From: Boseongicola sp. SB0662_bin_57 | Lineage (GTDB): Bacteria; Pseudomonadota; Alphaproteobacteria; Rhodobacterales; Rhodobacteraceae | Direction: 5' to 3' | Assembly (NCBI GenBank): GCA_009839535.1 | Contig: VXPN01000103.1 | Location: 1 to 32,967, forward strand | Length of the DNA stretch: 32,967 nucleotides | Part shown: piece after piece, positions 7,640 to 15,622 of the stretch | Layout: every line of letters starts with the position of its first letter | Position numbering within the stretch: position 1 is the first letter of the stretch | The notes under the pieces: generated by a model | Seen by the model: the letters and a program-made list of their open reading frames with translations, nothing else | What the model was told of the DNA's origin: nothing | The model's database searches: none | Position numbers and translations under genes: made by a program

Positions 7640-8833
7640 CTAGAAGGTGATCATCGGTGTCGTCGTCAGAAGTTCTGCGCCGTCATCGGTAACGATCACG
7701 TTTTGCTCGAATCCCGCGGTCCCGACCGAGCGGTGGCGGACAAAGGCTTCAATGCCCAGCATCGTGTCGGCCTGCACTACTGCATCGCCGTGATCTTGTA
7801 CAGAGCTCAGATAGGGAGGGGTCTCAAAGTATAGTCCATTTGGGTGTCCGTAGAATGGATACTGCGCAGACGCGCCACCGCGATCCGAGCCAAGCTCGCT
7901 CACGAGCCGGTCACCATGCTTCGCAAAGTCGAGAAACGAAATCCCGGGACGAACGGCGTCCACCAATTCGTTCACGATCGTCGCACACCCCTCGATCAAT
8001 TCCCGCTGATCGCTGGTTGGATTGTTCCCCACGACACCCGTTCGTCCAGGATCAAAGTAGTATCCCTCGAGCGCCGGGCCGATGATGAACGCTCGAACCA
8101 TGTCGCCGGCTTTCGTTGGGCGAGTGGAATATCCGGTCAGTGGATTGGTGCAAGTATAGTCGATGAACGCGCCATGACTGCACGCGATCTTGTGGTAGCC
8201 TCCTCCCCTGCGTGCCAGCTCCCGCATGGCATTGCCGGCGGCTTCGGCCTCCGTCTCGCCCGCGACGAGATCTGACATCAGCCGGTCCATGGCCGGGTTG
8301 ATCACGTCGGCACCTTCACGGAAGCAGTCAAGTTCCCGCGCCGTCTTGGCAAATCTGACCGACCTTATCAGGTCGTCCACCACCTGCCAGGCGACGTCCG
8401 GCGTCATGTCGACAAGCCGTTGCCATTGCTTCATGGGAAAGAAGTCAGAGCCGGCAATGGCCACTTCTCCTGGTCCGGCCCGTTCCTTCAATGCCGCCGC
8501 AACGCTCGCCACAGGGTCGGGGTGATTGCGGACCCTGTCGGTTGCAACGAGACCGGGCCGAAGCTCCGGGTCGTCAACGTGCAATTCCGGGTTCTCGCCA
8601 CGGCGCAACAGAACGGCGCAAAACGTTCGTGCCTTGTTTGTGGACGTGTCGGTTCCCTGCCCCGTCGTTCCGGAAAAGTAGTTCGTCAGGTAGAGGATGT
8701 CGCCGGCCCGATCGCAGGATGCACTGGTCCTGCCCCAGACCACGGCGGTCTCGATCCCGCGCTTCTCCATCTCCAGTTCAGCGCGCTGCCAGCGGAGTTC
8801 GTATTCTTCTGGCGGAAAGTAACAGCTGTCCAT
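7640..8833 (-). CDS. M24 (aminopeptidase P/creatinase-fold) protein, last gene of the amidase operon
   Basis: This 397-aa protein has the two-domain M24 layout: an N-terminal creatinase-like domain (about 1-155) and a C-terminal pita-bread domain (about 160-397). Metal-ligand positions D261 (YYFDPGRTG), H330 (YPFYGHPNG), E362 (MLGIEAFV) and E376 (AGFEQNVIVTDDG) are present. The first Asp of the usual D-x-G motif is replaced by Ile (about I250 in RAFIIGPALEGYY). Loss of ligands is known in the creatinases, which work without metal, so a C-N hydrolase or creatinase-like activity is as plausible as peptidase activity. GGAGGAG lies just before the ATG, 18 bp after the stop of the amidase large subunit, so it is co-transcribed with the dimethylformamidase-like genes. 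The substrate is unknown. Confidence 0.85.
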   Translation of the reverse strand: MDSCYFPPEEYELRWQRAELEMEKRGIETAVVWGRTSASCDRAGDILYLTNYFSGTTGQGTDTSTNKARTFCAVLLRRGENPELHVDDPELRPGLVATDRVRNHPDPVASVAAALKERAGPGEVAIAGSDFFPMKQWQRLVDMTPDVAWQVVDDLIRSVRFAKTARELDCFREGADVINPAMDRLMSDLVAGETEAEAAGNAMRELARRGGGYHKIACSHGAFIDYTCTNPLTGYSTRPTKAGDMVRAFIIGPALEGYYFDPGRTGVVGNNPTSDQRELIEGCATIVNELVDAVRPGISFLDFAKHGDRLVSELGSDRGGASAQYPFYGHPNGLYFETPPYLSSVQDHGDAVVQADTMLGIEAFVRHRSVGTAGFEQNVIVTDDGAELLTTTPMITF

Positions 8834-8851
8834 CTCTCCTCCGGGGACTGG

Positions 8852-11080
8852 TCAGGCGGTGTCAAACGGACGATCGTCAAGGAACCGCGCCAGGACGTTT
8901 CCGGTCACCTGAGACACGTTGTTGGCAAATCCTTTGTGAGAAAGCGACGTCACCCAGGTTATCGAGCCGACCGAGAACACTGCGCCGCCGTTGGGTGTCT
9001 CGAAGAACACCATGTCGGCGCGGACAAAGCCGTGCTGGAGGCCATCGGTTCCACGCGTGGCAATCGGGTATTCCTCGCAGCTGAGAATGCCGTCGATCCC
9101 CACGTTTTCCGAGGACGCCAGGACGACGCTGTTCGGCGGCGAACCCAGGTCAGGATCCCACCTGTCGATTTCCAGGCCAGCGGCACCCCCGCCGCGGCGC
9201 CCGAAATCGCCGATCACTTCGTCATCGTCAATTCCCTCGAAAATGAACCCGAAGCGCGGCTCGTGGCTCGCAGCTGACCGGCGATAGTACGTGGACCTGG
9301 CAAACATGGTTGAAGAGTAACCGACCCCGACCAGGCTCTGCGGCGCACGTCCGTCGGTACGCCAAAGTCCGCCAGGCTCCCCGGTGAACAGCATGTGACC
9401 TTCGCCGGGCTCGCCTTCCCACGCCCTCACGCCAGTCGCGTCCTTGCGGCATTCAAGGATGCCGGGGTAGTCTTCGTGAAACCCGACCCGCCAGTAGAAT
9501 CCGTTGCCTCCGAGATACATGTGCCGCCCGCCGTTCCGCTGGTAGGCGTCAAGCGCGTCCCACATCCTGGTCGAGGTGTACTCCGGATGCGACAACGTCA
9601 TGATCACGGAATAGTCGCTGATCGCCGCCACGCCGCCTTCGTGAATGTCCTCGTCGGTCACGATGTCGTAGTCCTGGCCGATGTGGTCCAGCCAGGCGAG
9701 GAGATGCGTGTCATTGACATAGTTGAAGGTATAGGGACCCGGGCGCATGGTCAGCATGGGTCGAAGCCTGCTCGAATAGCAGACGCCGCTGCCGTCTGAA
9801 TGGTGGTCATAGGTCGAATGGCCAAGCTCACGATGTTCATGCAGATGCATGTCGTACTTGCCGACCTGGGTAACCGCTTCACCCATCACCTCGGAGCCAA
9901 CGGTGTCGAACTTCACGTGCGTGTTTGCATAGGCGAGATACGTGGCCGTGGACGCAATCACGGCGACCCGTGAGGTCGGCCTGCCTGCCTTGGGCCGGAC
10001 GAAGAACGGTATGTAGTCCGATGCGCCGTCGTCGGTTTCTATCAAGGCGGCATAGTATCCGCTTGCCGCGTCGTCCGGGACTGTCCAGGCAAAGTCGGTG
10101 TCCCAGTCACAGTCATAGACGTCATCGGCATGGAAATGAATTGCGCCGTACTGATCCTTCGCGTGTCGCCAATCAAGTGTTGACGCATTCCAGTTGTGCC
10201 CGGTCATTGCCCTTGTCGGCATGTTCACCGTGCGTCCGCCCAACTCGTTTACGGACACGTCCTCGATCCGCTCCGTGGCAATCTGCCTGCTGAAATCCCA
10301 GGATGCGAGCACATGCCCGCCTTCCGGGACAACGCCGCCCCGGAGGTAGCCGATCGCCTCCTCTGTGCTGACCCCGCCCGAAAAGACGCTGGGTCTTTCG
10401 ATCTTTCCATTGAAGAACGCTTGGGCCTTTCCGCCGCTGGCGGCTGCTTCGGCGGCAATCAGGAAACGGCCGCCAAGGACGCTATCTGACCCGTCCTTGC
10501 GAAGGTCCGCCGATGTCGCAACGCGCCCGGCCATCCCGGGAATCTCCCGCAGCGCGTGCTGCACGACCGAGATCCTGCGACGTTCGAGATCAACGGTCGC
10601 GGCAACGGCATACCAATGGCGCCGGATGACCTCCTGTCCGCTCGAAACATGCTGATCGGAACCGACGCGGACAGCGATCTCGCCTGCGGCGGACACTTCC
10701 AGCGACCAGCCATCCCCCGATGCCTTGTCCCGATGGCTCAAGATCACCTGCCGCCCGGCATCGGGCAGTGTCGGATGAACAAGGACGGCAATGGTGAAGC
10801 GAGCCAGGCCGTCGAAGAACGAGGGGTCATCGACTTCAGCGAACGAACCGGGGTGAATCGGCTGGTGTCTGCACGCGAACGGTCCCCCAATGACGTCCGC
10901 GACGTGGTCGACCCGAAAGCCGGGACCGAGAGGATCCTGGTCAGCGCAAATCACGCGGCCGATCCTGGCGCCGAACTTTCCGGGGTCGTCGCAACTGACC
11001 TTGAATTCGATGGTGCTGCCCGGAGACGCGTGCCAGTCGTCGCAATAGCCCAGGATCCTGACGCCACTTGGAAGCTCCAT
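8852..11080 (-). CDS. dmfA2: N,N-dimethylformamidase-like large (beta) subunit
   Basis: The 742-aa product is close to the 762 aa of the known DMFase large subunit and follows its layout: an N-terminal domain, a LamG/concanavalin-like domain (about 85-230: FTIAVLVHPTLPDAGRQVIL, HWYAVAATVDLERRRISVV) and the C-terminal amidase domain (about 290-742). That domain contains RVAVIASTATYLAYANTH, LSHPEYTSTRMWDALDAY and GGRHMYLGGNGFYWRVG. Paracoccus DMFase uses a mononuclear iron held by two tyrosines and a carboxylate; E500 in the HPE motif and Y381/Y384 and Y424 are my candidates, assigned without an alignment. DMFase hydrolyses dimethylformamide to dimethylamine and formate; here the true amide substrate may differ. 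The ATG lies 3 bp after the small-subunit stop (TGA-GTC-ATG), implying coupled synthesis. Confidence 0.88.
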   Translation of the reverse strand: MELPSGVRILGYCDDWHASPGSTIEFKVSCDDPGKFGARIGRVICADQDPLGPGFRVDHVADVIGGPFACRHQPIHPGSFAEVDDPSFFDGLARFTIAVLVHPTLPDAGRQVILSHRDKASGDGWSLEVSAAGEIAVRVGSDQHVSSGQEVIRRHWYAVAATVDLERRRISVVQHALREIPGMAGRVATSADLRKDGSDSVLGGRFLIAAEAAASGGKAQAFFNGKIERPSVFSGGVSTEEAIGYLRGGVVPEGGHVLASWDFSRQIATERIEDVSVNELGGRTVNMPTRAMTGHNWNASTLDWRHAKDQYGAIHFHADDVYDCDWDTDFAWTVPDDAASGYYAALIETDDGASDYIPFFVRPKAGRPTSRVAVIASTATYLAYANTHVKFDTVGSEVMGEAVTQVGKYDMHLHEHRELGHSTYDHHSDGSGVCYSSRLRPMLTMRPGPYTFNYVNDTHLLAWLDHIGQDYDIVTDEDIHEGGVAAISDYSVIMTLSHPEYTSTRMWDALDAYQRNGGRHMYLGGNGFYWRVGFHEDYPGILECRKDATGVRAWEGEPGEGHMLFTGEPGGLWRTDGRAPQSLVGVGYSSTMFARSTYYRRSAASHEPRFGFIFEGIDDDEVIGDFGRRGGGAAGLEIDRWDPDLGSPPNSVVLASSENVGIDGILSCEEYPIATRGTDGLQHGFVRADMVFFETPNGGAVFSVGSITWVTSLSHKGFANNVSQVTGNVLARFLDDRPFDTA

Positions 11081-11083
11081 GAC

Positions 11084-11410
11084 TCAGATCCTCAGTTCGT
11101 GACCGGTGAGATCGGCCCAACGCATCTTGAACACTTCCCACTCCGCTTCGCCCGGATCCTCGAAAATCCGGTCATCCACTGCCTCGATCGGGCTGCCGCG
11201 CTCGCTGATGCGGGCAATCCGCCAGGACTTGAACGGCTCCACGATTGCCAGGATGTACTTGCCGCGAACGGGTGTCGCGCGCATGCGATGCAGGATGTAC
11301 CGGAGTTCTTCGCTGTGCGGACCGCGGATGTTCACCTTGAACTCAAGTGCGAGGTCTGTCCTTTCAGGATCGACAGGATACACTGCGGCATCTTCCCAAT
11401 ATCGGCGCAT
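11084..11410 (-). CDS. dmfA1: N,N-dimethylformamidase-like small (alpha) subunit
   Basis: The 108-aa protein shows the small-subunit core: RYILHRMRATPVRGKYILAI, then a segment like the SSYRIATIREFG of known DMFases (KSWRIARISERG), and EAEWEVFKMRWADL. I chose the ATG at 11410 because GGAGGGAGAG lies just upstream. A GTG at 11482 is in frame and would give 132 aa, the length of the described subunit, but it has no ribosome-binding site and its extra N-terminus (SSSGKQFRARLTYAGHVTVE) does not look conserved. The gene sits directly before the large subunit, the standard arrangement, and the two would form the (alpha-beta) enzyme in the cytoplasm. It follows the GlxA regulator gene after a 118-bp gap that may hold its own promoter. 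Confidence 0.85.
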   Translation of the reverse strand: MRRYWEDAAVYPVDPERTDLALEFKVNIRGPHSEELRYILHRMRATPVRGKYILAIVEPFKSWRIARISERGSPIEAVDDRIFEDPGEAEWEVFKMRWADLTGHELRI

Positions 11411-11432
11411 TCGCTCTCCCTCCACCGTGACA

Positions 11433-11448
11433 TGACCAGCATAGGTCA
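11433..11448. promoter_or_regulatory. Inverted repeat upstream of the DMFase-like genes
   Basis: TGACC-N6-GGTCA forms a perfect 5-bp dyad about 23 bp upstream of the chosen start of the small subunit and between it and the GlxA regulator gene. The position suits an operator for the adjacent regulator, but short dyads arise by chance and no promoter consensus is clear, so the assignment is tentative. Confidence 0.3.
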
Positions 11449-11528
11449 GCCTGGCACGGAACTGCTTGCCCGAAGACGACACCTATGTGCGCCCAAAAGG
11501 ACGATTCGCCTGCACACGATCCGACGGT

Positions 11529-12563
11529 TCAATGGATCCGCTGCGCCGATCGATCGCTGATCTTCCTCACGTGGGTATGCGCCACCGTACCCGTTTCCAG
11601 CCGGCGCTGCCGACGGTCCCTTGTCGGGGGCAATCCGAATTCATCGCGATAGGAACGCGAAAAGTGGGCCACCGAACCGAAACCGCATGACAGCGCGACC
11701 TCCATGACAGACAAGTTTGACTGCGTCAGAAGGCGACGCGCAAGATCAAGACGGGTGCGAACGTAGAACTGCCTCGGCGACGTGTGAAGGTAGGACTTGA
11801 ACAAGCGCTGAAACTGCTTGCTGGTCACGCCCACCGAACTGGCGAGATCCGCGATCGGCAGCGGATCCTCAAGGTTGTTTTCCATCAGGTCAATGGCTTG
11901 GGCAAGCACCGGGTGGGCCAATCGAGGGAAACGGGCGCCGACGGGCTGGGGGAGTGTCGACTGGCGAATGCTGTCAAGAATGAACTGGTCGGACACGGCC
12001 ATGGCAATGGGCAACCCGAAGTGCTGATGCACCAAGTGCAGGCCCAGATCAACGACTGCCGAACCGCCGGCGCACGTCATGCGCTTTCTGTCGATCTCGA
12101 ACAGGCAGTTCGATACGTCGACGTCCGGGAATTCCTCCCTGAAGCTGTCCAGATACTCCCAGTGGATCGTCGCGCGATAACCCCCGAGCAGGCCTGCCTT
12201 GGCCAGCAACAGGCTGGCTGAACCCAGCGCGGAAATCGAGCTTCCCCCAACCGCCAAACGGCGAAGCCAGGCGGCAACCCCGCTGCTTACTTCCCGTTGG
12301 GGATCATTGCCGGCCACGACGACGACGTTCGGCAGATTGGGGAAATCGCCAATCGAGGCGTCTGCATCGACAGCCAGTCCCCCGTTCGAACTGACCTGCT
12401 TGCCGTTGCGCGTGATAACGGTCCACTCAAAGAGGCAGCGGTCAGCCATCCTGTTTGCAATCCGAAAGACCTCGGAAAAGTTCACGAACGGCACCATCGA
12501 GAATCGCTTGTCGAGAAAGAAGCCGACCTGGATTGGTTGATCGCCGCCAATGTGATTGAACAC
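11529..12563 (-). CDS. GlxA-family AraC transcriptional regulator (DJ-1/PfpI plus AraC HTH)
   Basis: The 344-aa protein has a DJ-1/PfpI-like sensor domain (about 10-200) and a C-terminal AraC/XylS double helix-turn-helix (about 225-325: PIADLASSVGVTSKQFQRLF, SVMEVALSCGFGSVAHFSRS). RKRMTCAGGSAVVDLGLHLV is the hallmark of GlxA-type regulators. The nucleophile-elbow position of the sensor domain reads ALGSASLLLAKAGLL with no Cys, consistent with a ligand-binding rather than catalytic role. Characterised members (GbdR, SouR, CdhR) sense glycine betaine, sarcosine and carnitine, which fits an N-methylated or amide substrate here. The start is a GTG at 12563, 12 bp after the ABM-like gene. It probably activates the amidase operon and perhaps the divergent TRAP operon. 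Confidence 0.9.
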   Translation of the reverse strand: MFNHIGGDQPIQVGFFLDKRFSMVPFVNFSEVFRIANRMADRCLFEWTVITRNGKQVSSNGGLAVDADASIGDFPNLPNVVVVAGNDPQREVSSGVAAWLRRLAVGGSSISALGSASLLLAKAGLLGGYRATIHWEYLDSFREEFPDVDVSNCLFEIDRKRMTCAGGSAVVDLGLHLVHQHFGLPIAMAVSDQFILDSIRQSTLPQPVGARFPRLAHPVLAQAIDLMENNLEDPLPIADLASSVGVTSKQFQRLFKSYLHTSPRQFYVRTRLDLARRLLTQSNLSVMEVALSCGFGSVAHFSRSYRDEFGLPPTRDRRQRRLETGTVAHTHVRKISDRSAQRIH

Positions 12564-12575
12564 TGCAGTACCCCG

Positions 12576-12896
12576 TTAGCTCGGGCCCCCTCTGTCGTAG
12601 ACGCGTGACGCCAGGAGAGGATAGTCAAAGGGTCTTGGAGCTTCGCCGTCCACGTACATGTACGCAAACGCGTCCGTTATGCCCTTCAGGTCCGCGGTCC
12701 GCGCCTTCCAGGCCAGGTAGGCGTCTTCCGAACTGAAGACCGTAACGGCTATTCGTGCCTCACCCTCGCCCATCAACTGCATGGCAAGGCAATCCGGCTC
12801 GCTCTCCATGGTCTCAAAAACCAATGATCTGAACAACTTGACGGACTCCTCTGCAAATTCCGGCTTGCAGCGCCAGTGAGACGTCCGAACGTACAT
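12576..12896 (-). CDS. Small ABM-like dimeric alpha-beta-barrel protein
   Basis: The 106-aa protein begins MYVRTSHWRCKPEFAEESVK and continues with LVFETMESEPDCLAMQLMG and IAVTVFSSEDAYLAWKARTA. This is the beta-alpha-beta-beta pattern of the antibiotic-biosynthesis-monooxygenase (ABM)/dimeric alpha-beta-barrel superfamily. Members include cofactor-free monooxygenases, heme-degrading enzymes and proteins of unknown role; no diagnostic catalytic residues allow a choice. GAAGGGAAAG precedes the ATG. It is the first gene of the leftward operon and sits 12 bp before the GlxA regulator, so it likely shares the regulator's promoter. A role in the amide pathway is inferred from position only. Confidence 0.7.
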   Translation of the reverse strand: MYVRTSHWRCKPEFAEESVKLFRSLVFETMESEPDCLAMQLMGEGEARIAVTVFSSEDAYLAWKARTADLKGITDAFAYMYVDGEAPRPFDYPLLASRVYDRGGPS

Positions 12897-12974
12897 TCAG
12901 CTTTCCCTTCGACACCCTGTGGCATTGGCTGCCCCCGAATGCTCAACCTGCTTGGCAGAATACTTGTCCAAAAG

Positions 12975-12992
12975 CATCAAGTCCATTTGATG
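12975..12992. promoter_or_regulatory. Palindrome CATCAA-N6-TTGATG in the divergent promoter region
   Basis: The 18-bp sequence CATCAAGTCCATTTGATG has perfect 6-bp arms and lies 79 bp upstream of the ABM-like gene start. Its place in the intergenic region of two divergent operons suits a regulator-binding site, but the arms are short and no second copy was found near the TRAP start. Confidence 0.35.
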
Positions 12993-13019
12993 TAAAACGA
13001 CATCGCCATGACGGGTTCA

Positions 13020-13160
13020 GTCCTGGCGCAACACGCGTGCGGACGGCGCCCCCGCCCCGCTGGTTTCCGTCGCCGCGGCAGAGGTCACGGGCCCGGACTT
13101 CCCCGGCGAGCGGCTGATGGTCTGCCTGACCCCCGGCTGCGGCAGGGACCGCGCGGCGGG
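13020..13160 (+). pseudogene. Transposase remnant, IS1634-like
   Basis: At 13069-13128 the plus strand encodes VAAAEVTGPDFPGERLMVCL. This closely follows the conserved block (AEITSPDFPGERLIVCRNP) of IS1634-type transposases. The next expected piece (NPxLAAERARKREDLL) seems to continue in another frame as PRLRQGPRGGQ. Neither the upstream nor the downstream catalytic parts of the transposase are found, nor terminal inverted repeats, so this is a short leftover of an insertion sequence in the divergent promoter region. Confidence 0.5.
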
Positions 13161-13988
13161 CAAGTGCCACCCCGTACGCGGGGTTGGCGCCATCCGGCTT
13201 TCCACCCTGCCGATTCTGGAAACCGCTTCCATTGCGTGCAGATGGAGAACGCCGTGACGGCCTCAGCCGCCAACCGCGTTCCATGCTTGAAGTGCCGCGC
13301 CAGTTCCGGCGCGTTTTCGCCCGCTTCCCAACGTGGTCAAGACGCGTCCCCTTCGCAGCGCATTGGCCAACTGCAGCGACGATGGCTGCCTGGAAACCCT
13401 TCGACGCAAGGCGGGATGATCCTGCAGCGGTCGGACATCAACCTCCACGCCTTGTGCCTGCGACAAGCGCATCGAGGAACCCGCGCTCCTAGTCGCCCAG
13501 AGCCACTTGCACCGCCTTGCCTTTCGTCAAACTGCCTGCGGCTGATGTTGTCCGCCGCCTTGAAGGCATTGTCGTCACGGAAGACTGGACGATCGCAGGT
13601 GTTGGAGGACCTGCGTTTCCGTTCAGGCGCAGCAGGAAACAGGTGCACTTCATTGAATCCGAAGCGCCGGAGCACGAGGATCGGCATGCAGTCAGCCCGA
13701 TGCGCGCTGAGGCATTGCGAGGACACTACGCCTCGTCGAGCGCGCCGTCCATTCGGTACAAAGTTCGGTCGCCTGCATGCAATTTCACCCGCGAACCCCT
13801 GCTAGACTGTTGCTGCGGTTGTCGAGCTTCGGGTCTGTCCGGCCGCAAGGACATTGCGAAGTGACCAGGATCGCTCCACTCGATGTGAGTCACGCCGCAA
13901 AGCAAGATAGTGGTCAACGCGCTGGGCAACATGCTTCTCGGCAGCCGGCGTTGATCGCCATGCCACACCCGGACGGGAGGAAGAACAG

Positions 13989-14987
13989 ATGAACAAAGCT
14001 CTCACGAAGATAGCTGGAACTTGCACCGCCTTGGCAGTTTCCGTTGCTCCAGTGATGGCGCAGGAATACCGTTGGGACATGCCGAACGAATATGCAAAGG
14101 CCAGCGGACACTACTACGACGAGATTTTCGCAGACAAGCTTCGCGAGGCCACAGGTGGAGCGATCGACATCACGAACCACTATGGTGGATCGCTTGGCTA
14201 CAAGTCCAAGGACCATTGGAATGTCGTGGAAGACGGCGCCGCCCAGGTGGCCAGCACGTACACCGGCGTCTTTGCCGGGATCGACCCGATCTTCCTGTTG
14301 GTGTCGATGCCGTTCCTGGCGCGCAACATCGATGAATCGAAAGCGCTCTACGACGCTGCCCGCCCCTGGTACGAGGCTGCCTTCGAAAAGGGCAATCAGA
14401 AACTCCTTCTGGCTGTCCCGTTCCCGCCCGTGGGCATCTGGGCCAAGCAGCCTGTCACCGATACGGATGAACTGGCGCAGATCCGCATCCGCACTTACGA
14501 CAAGACCAGTACCGTTGCCCTGAAGGCAGCCGGAGCAAACGCGGTTCAGCTAAGCTGGGCGGACATCGTGCCAGCGTTGACAACCGGCACGATCGACGCG
14601 GTTCTTACCGCTGGCGAAGGCGGCGTTCTCTCCAGTTTCTATGAGCACATGGATCACTTCAACGCCATCAACTATGTTGCCGGAACGCAGATGTTCCACA
14701 TCAACAAGGATGCATTCGACGCGCTGACTCCCGGACTTCAGGAAACCGTTCTGCAGATTGCGAAAGAGACCGAGGACGAGGCCTGGGAGGCGATAAAGGA
14801 ACGAGTCGAAAAGTCATATGTCGCCATGCGCGAACAAGGCGTCACCATCATCACCGAGGATGATCTGGCGGACGGGTTCCTCGACAGTCTCAAGGAAGCG
14901 TCCCAGGTCGTTTTCCAGGAGTGGCGTGACAAGATGCCTGAAGGCGCCGCAGACAAGATCATTGCCAGCTTCAATGACATGAAGTGA
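13989..14987 (+). CDS. TRAP transporter solute-binding protein, DctP family
   Basis: This 332-aa protein has a Sec signal peptide (MNKALTKIAGTCTALAVSVA, cleavage after VMA) and the DctP fold: DEIFADKLREATGGAIDI near the N-terminus, LAQIRIRTYDKTSTVALKAA with the conserved Arg that usually salt-bridges a substrate carboxylate, SWADIVPALTTGTIDAVLT, and EAWEAIKERVEKSYVAMREQ in the long C-terminal helix. GGGAGGAAGA precedes the ATG. It is the first gene of the rightward operon and feeds the two membrane subunits downstream. The ligand is probably an anionic organic molecule if the Arg is used as in other members. The periplasmic protein is likely made in excess because of the hairpin behind the gene. 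Confidence 0.93.
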   Translation: MNKALTKIAGTCTALAVSVAPVMAQEYRWDMPNEYAKASGHYYDEIFADKLREATGGAIDITNHYGGSLGYKSKDHWNVVEDGAAQVASTYTGVFAGIDPIFLLVSMPFLARNIDESKALYDAARPWYEAAFEKGNQKLLLAVPFPPVGIWAKQPVTDTDELAQIRIRTYDKTSTVALKAAGANAVQLSWADIVPALTTGTIDAVLTAGEGGVLSSFYEHMDHFNAINYVAGTQMFHINKDAFDALTPGLQETVLQIAKETEDEAWEAIKERVEKSYVAMREQGVTIITEDDLADGFLDSLKEASQVVFQEWRDKMPEGAADKIIASFNDMK

Positions 14988-15011
14988 TGCAGACCTGAAA
15001 TCGCAACTCGG

Positions 15012-15038
15012 CTGCAGGAGGCCAGCGACCTCCTGCAG
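15012..15038 (+). promoter_or_regulatory. Strong stem-loop between the TRAP SBP and small permease genes
   Basis: CTGCAGGAGG-N7-CCTCCTGCAG forms a perfect 10-bp stem with a 7-nt loop, 24 bp after the SBP stop and 23 bp before the small permease start. No T-run follows, so it is not a strong terminator. It more likely protects the 3' end of the SBP message or partly halts transcription, giving more binding protein than permease. Confidence 0.6.
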
Positions 15039-15061
15039 GTTCCTGCCTGAAGACTTCTCGA

Positions 15062-15607
15062 ATGCCCGCCTCCGCCGTTGTTCTGTCCATCGATCGCGTT
15101 GCCCGCGGACTGTCCGTGGCGGGCGCAGTCGCGGCAGGCATCATCTTGATCGTGATGAGCTGCCACATCCTGGCCGAGATCGTCCTGCGTTCCTTCTTTT
15201 CCAGCACCACGTACGTCCTGGAGGAAATGATCGGCTACGGGATCGCGACCATGTCGTTTCTTGGTCTGGGATACGCGCTCAACAAGGGCGACCTGATACG
15301 GATGAACCTGGTGCTGGTTCGGCTGGGCGACACGACGGTGCGCCGGATTGTCGAGATCATCTGCATTGTCGGAGCGTTGACGTTCACAGGCATTGCATCC
15401 TGGTACTTTTTCATAAGCGCCGTGCGGGACTTTTCACGCGGCTACGTCAGCGAGACCCTGTCGGAGACACCGCTCTGGTTGCCGCCCTCGATCATGCTGC
15501 TCGGCATGATCATATTCATCCTTCAACTGCTGGCCTATCTGCTGCGCATCCTCGTTGGAGACGTGTCGTTCGCGGACGAAAGGTCCAGCGGGTTCCAAGA
15601 TCAGTGA
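15062..15607 (+). CDS. TRAP transporter small permease, DctQ family
   Basis: The 181-aa protein has four predicted spans, the DctQ pattern: about 17-40 (GAVAAGIILIVMSCHILAEI), 52-75 (LEEMIGYGIATMSFLGLGYA), 97-120 (IVEIICIVGALTFTGIASWY) and 142-165 (MLLGMIIFILQLLAYLLRIL). The LGYALNKGDLIRMNLV segment after the second span corresponds to the family's conserved LAxGxHIRMD-like element. It pairs with the large permease encoded 15 bp downstream. The ATG at 15062 has only a weak upstream GAAG, consistent with translation lower than the preceding SBP. Confidence 0.9.
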   Translation: MPASAVVLSIDRVARGLSVAGAVAAGIILIVMSCHILAEIVLRSFFSSTTYVLEEMIGYGIATMSFLGLGYALNKGDLIRMNLVLVRLGDTTVRRIVEIICIVGALTFTGIASWYFFISAVRDFSRGYVSETLSETPLWLPPSIMLLGMIIFILQLLAYLLRILVGDVSFADERSSGFQDQ

Positions 15608-15622
15608 AGGATCTTCCAGGAG

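Larger units (their letters stand above)
12897..13988. other. Spacer between the two divergent operons, with IS debris
   Basis: This 1.1-kb spacer separates the leftward ABM-GlxA-amidase operon from the rightward TRAP operon and must hold both promoters. It contains a short palindrome (12975-12992) and a transposase remnant (around 13020-13160). The rest, about 13240-13950, has only frames without recognisable motifs on either strand, so it is probably decayed sequence. A TAGACT at about 13803-13808 could be a -10 element for the TRAP operon, but no well-spaced -35 is evident. Confidence 0.5.

Noticed and set aside
10556..11560. Plus-strand open frame of 334 codons opposite the DMFase-like genes
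   Set aside because: It is antisense to two recognised subunits that have good ribosome-binding sites, and its translation matches no family I know.
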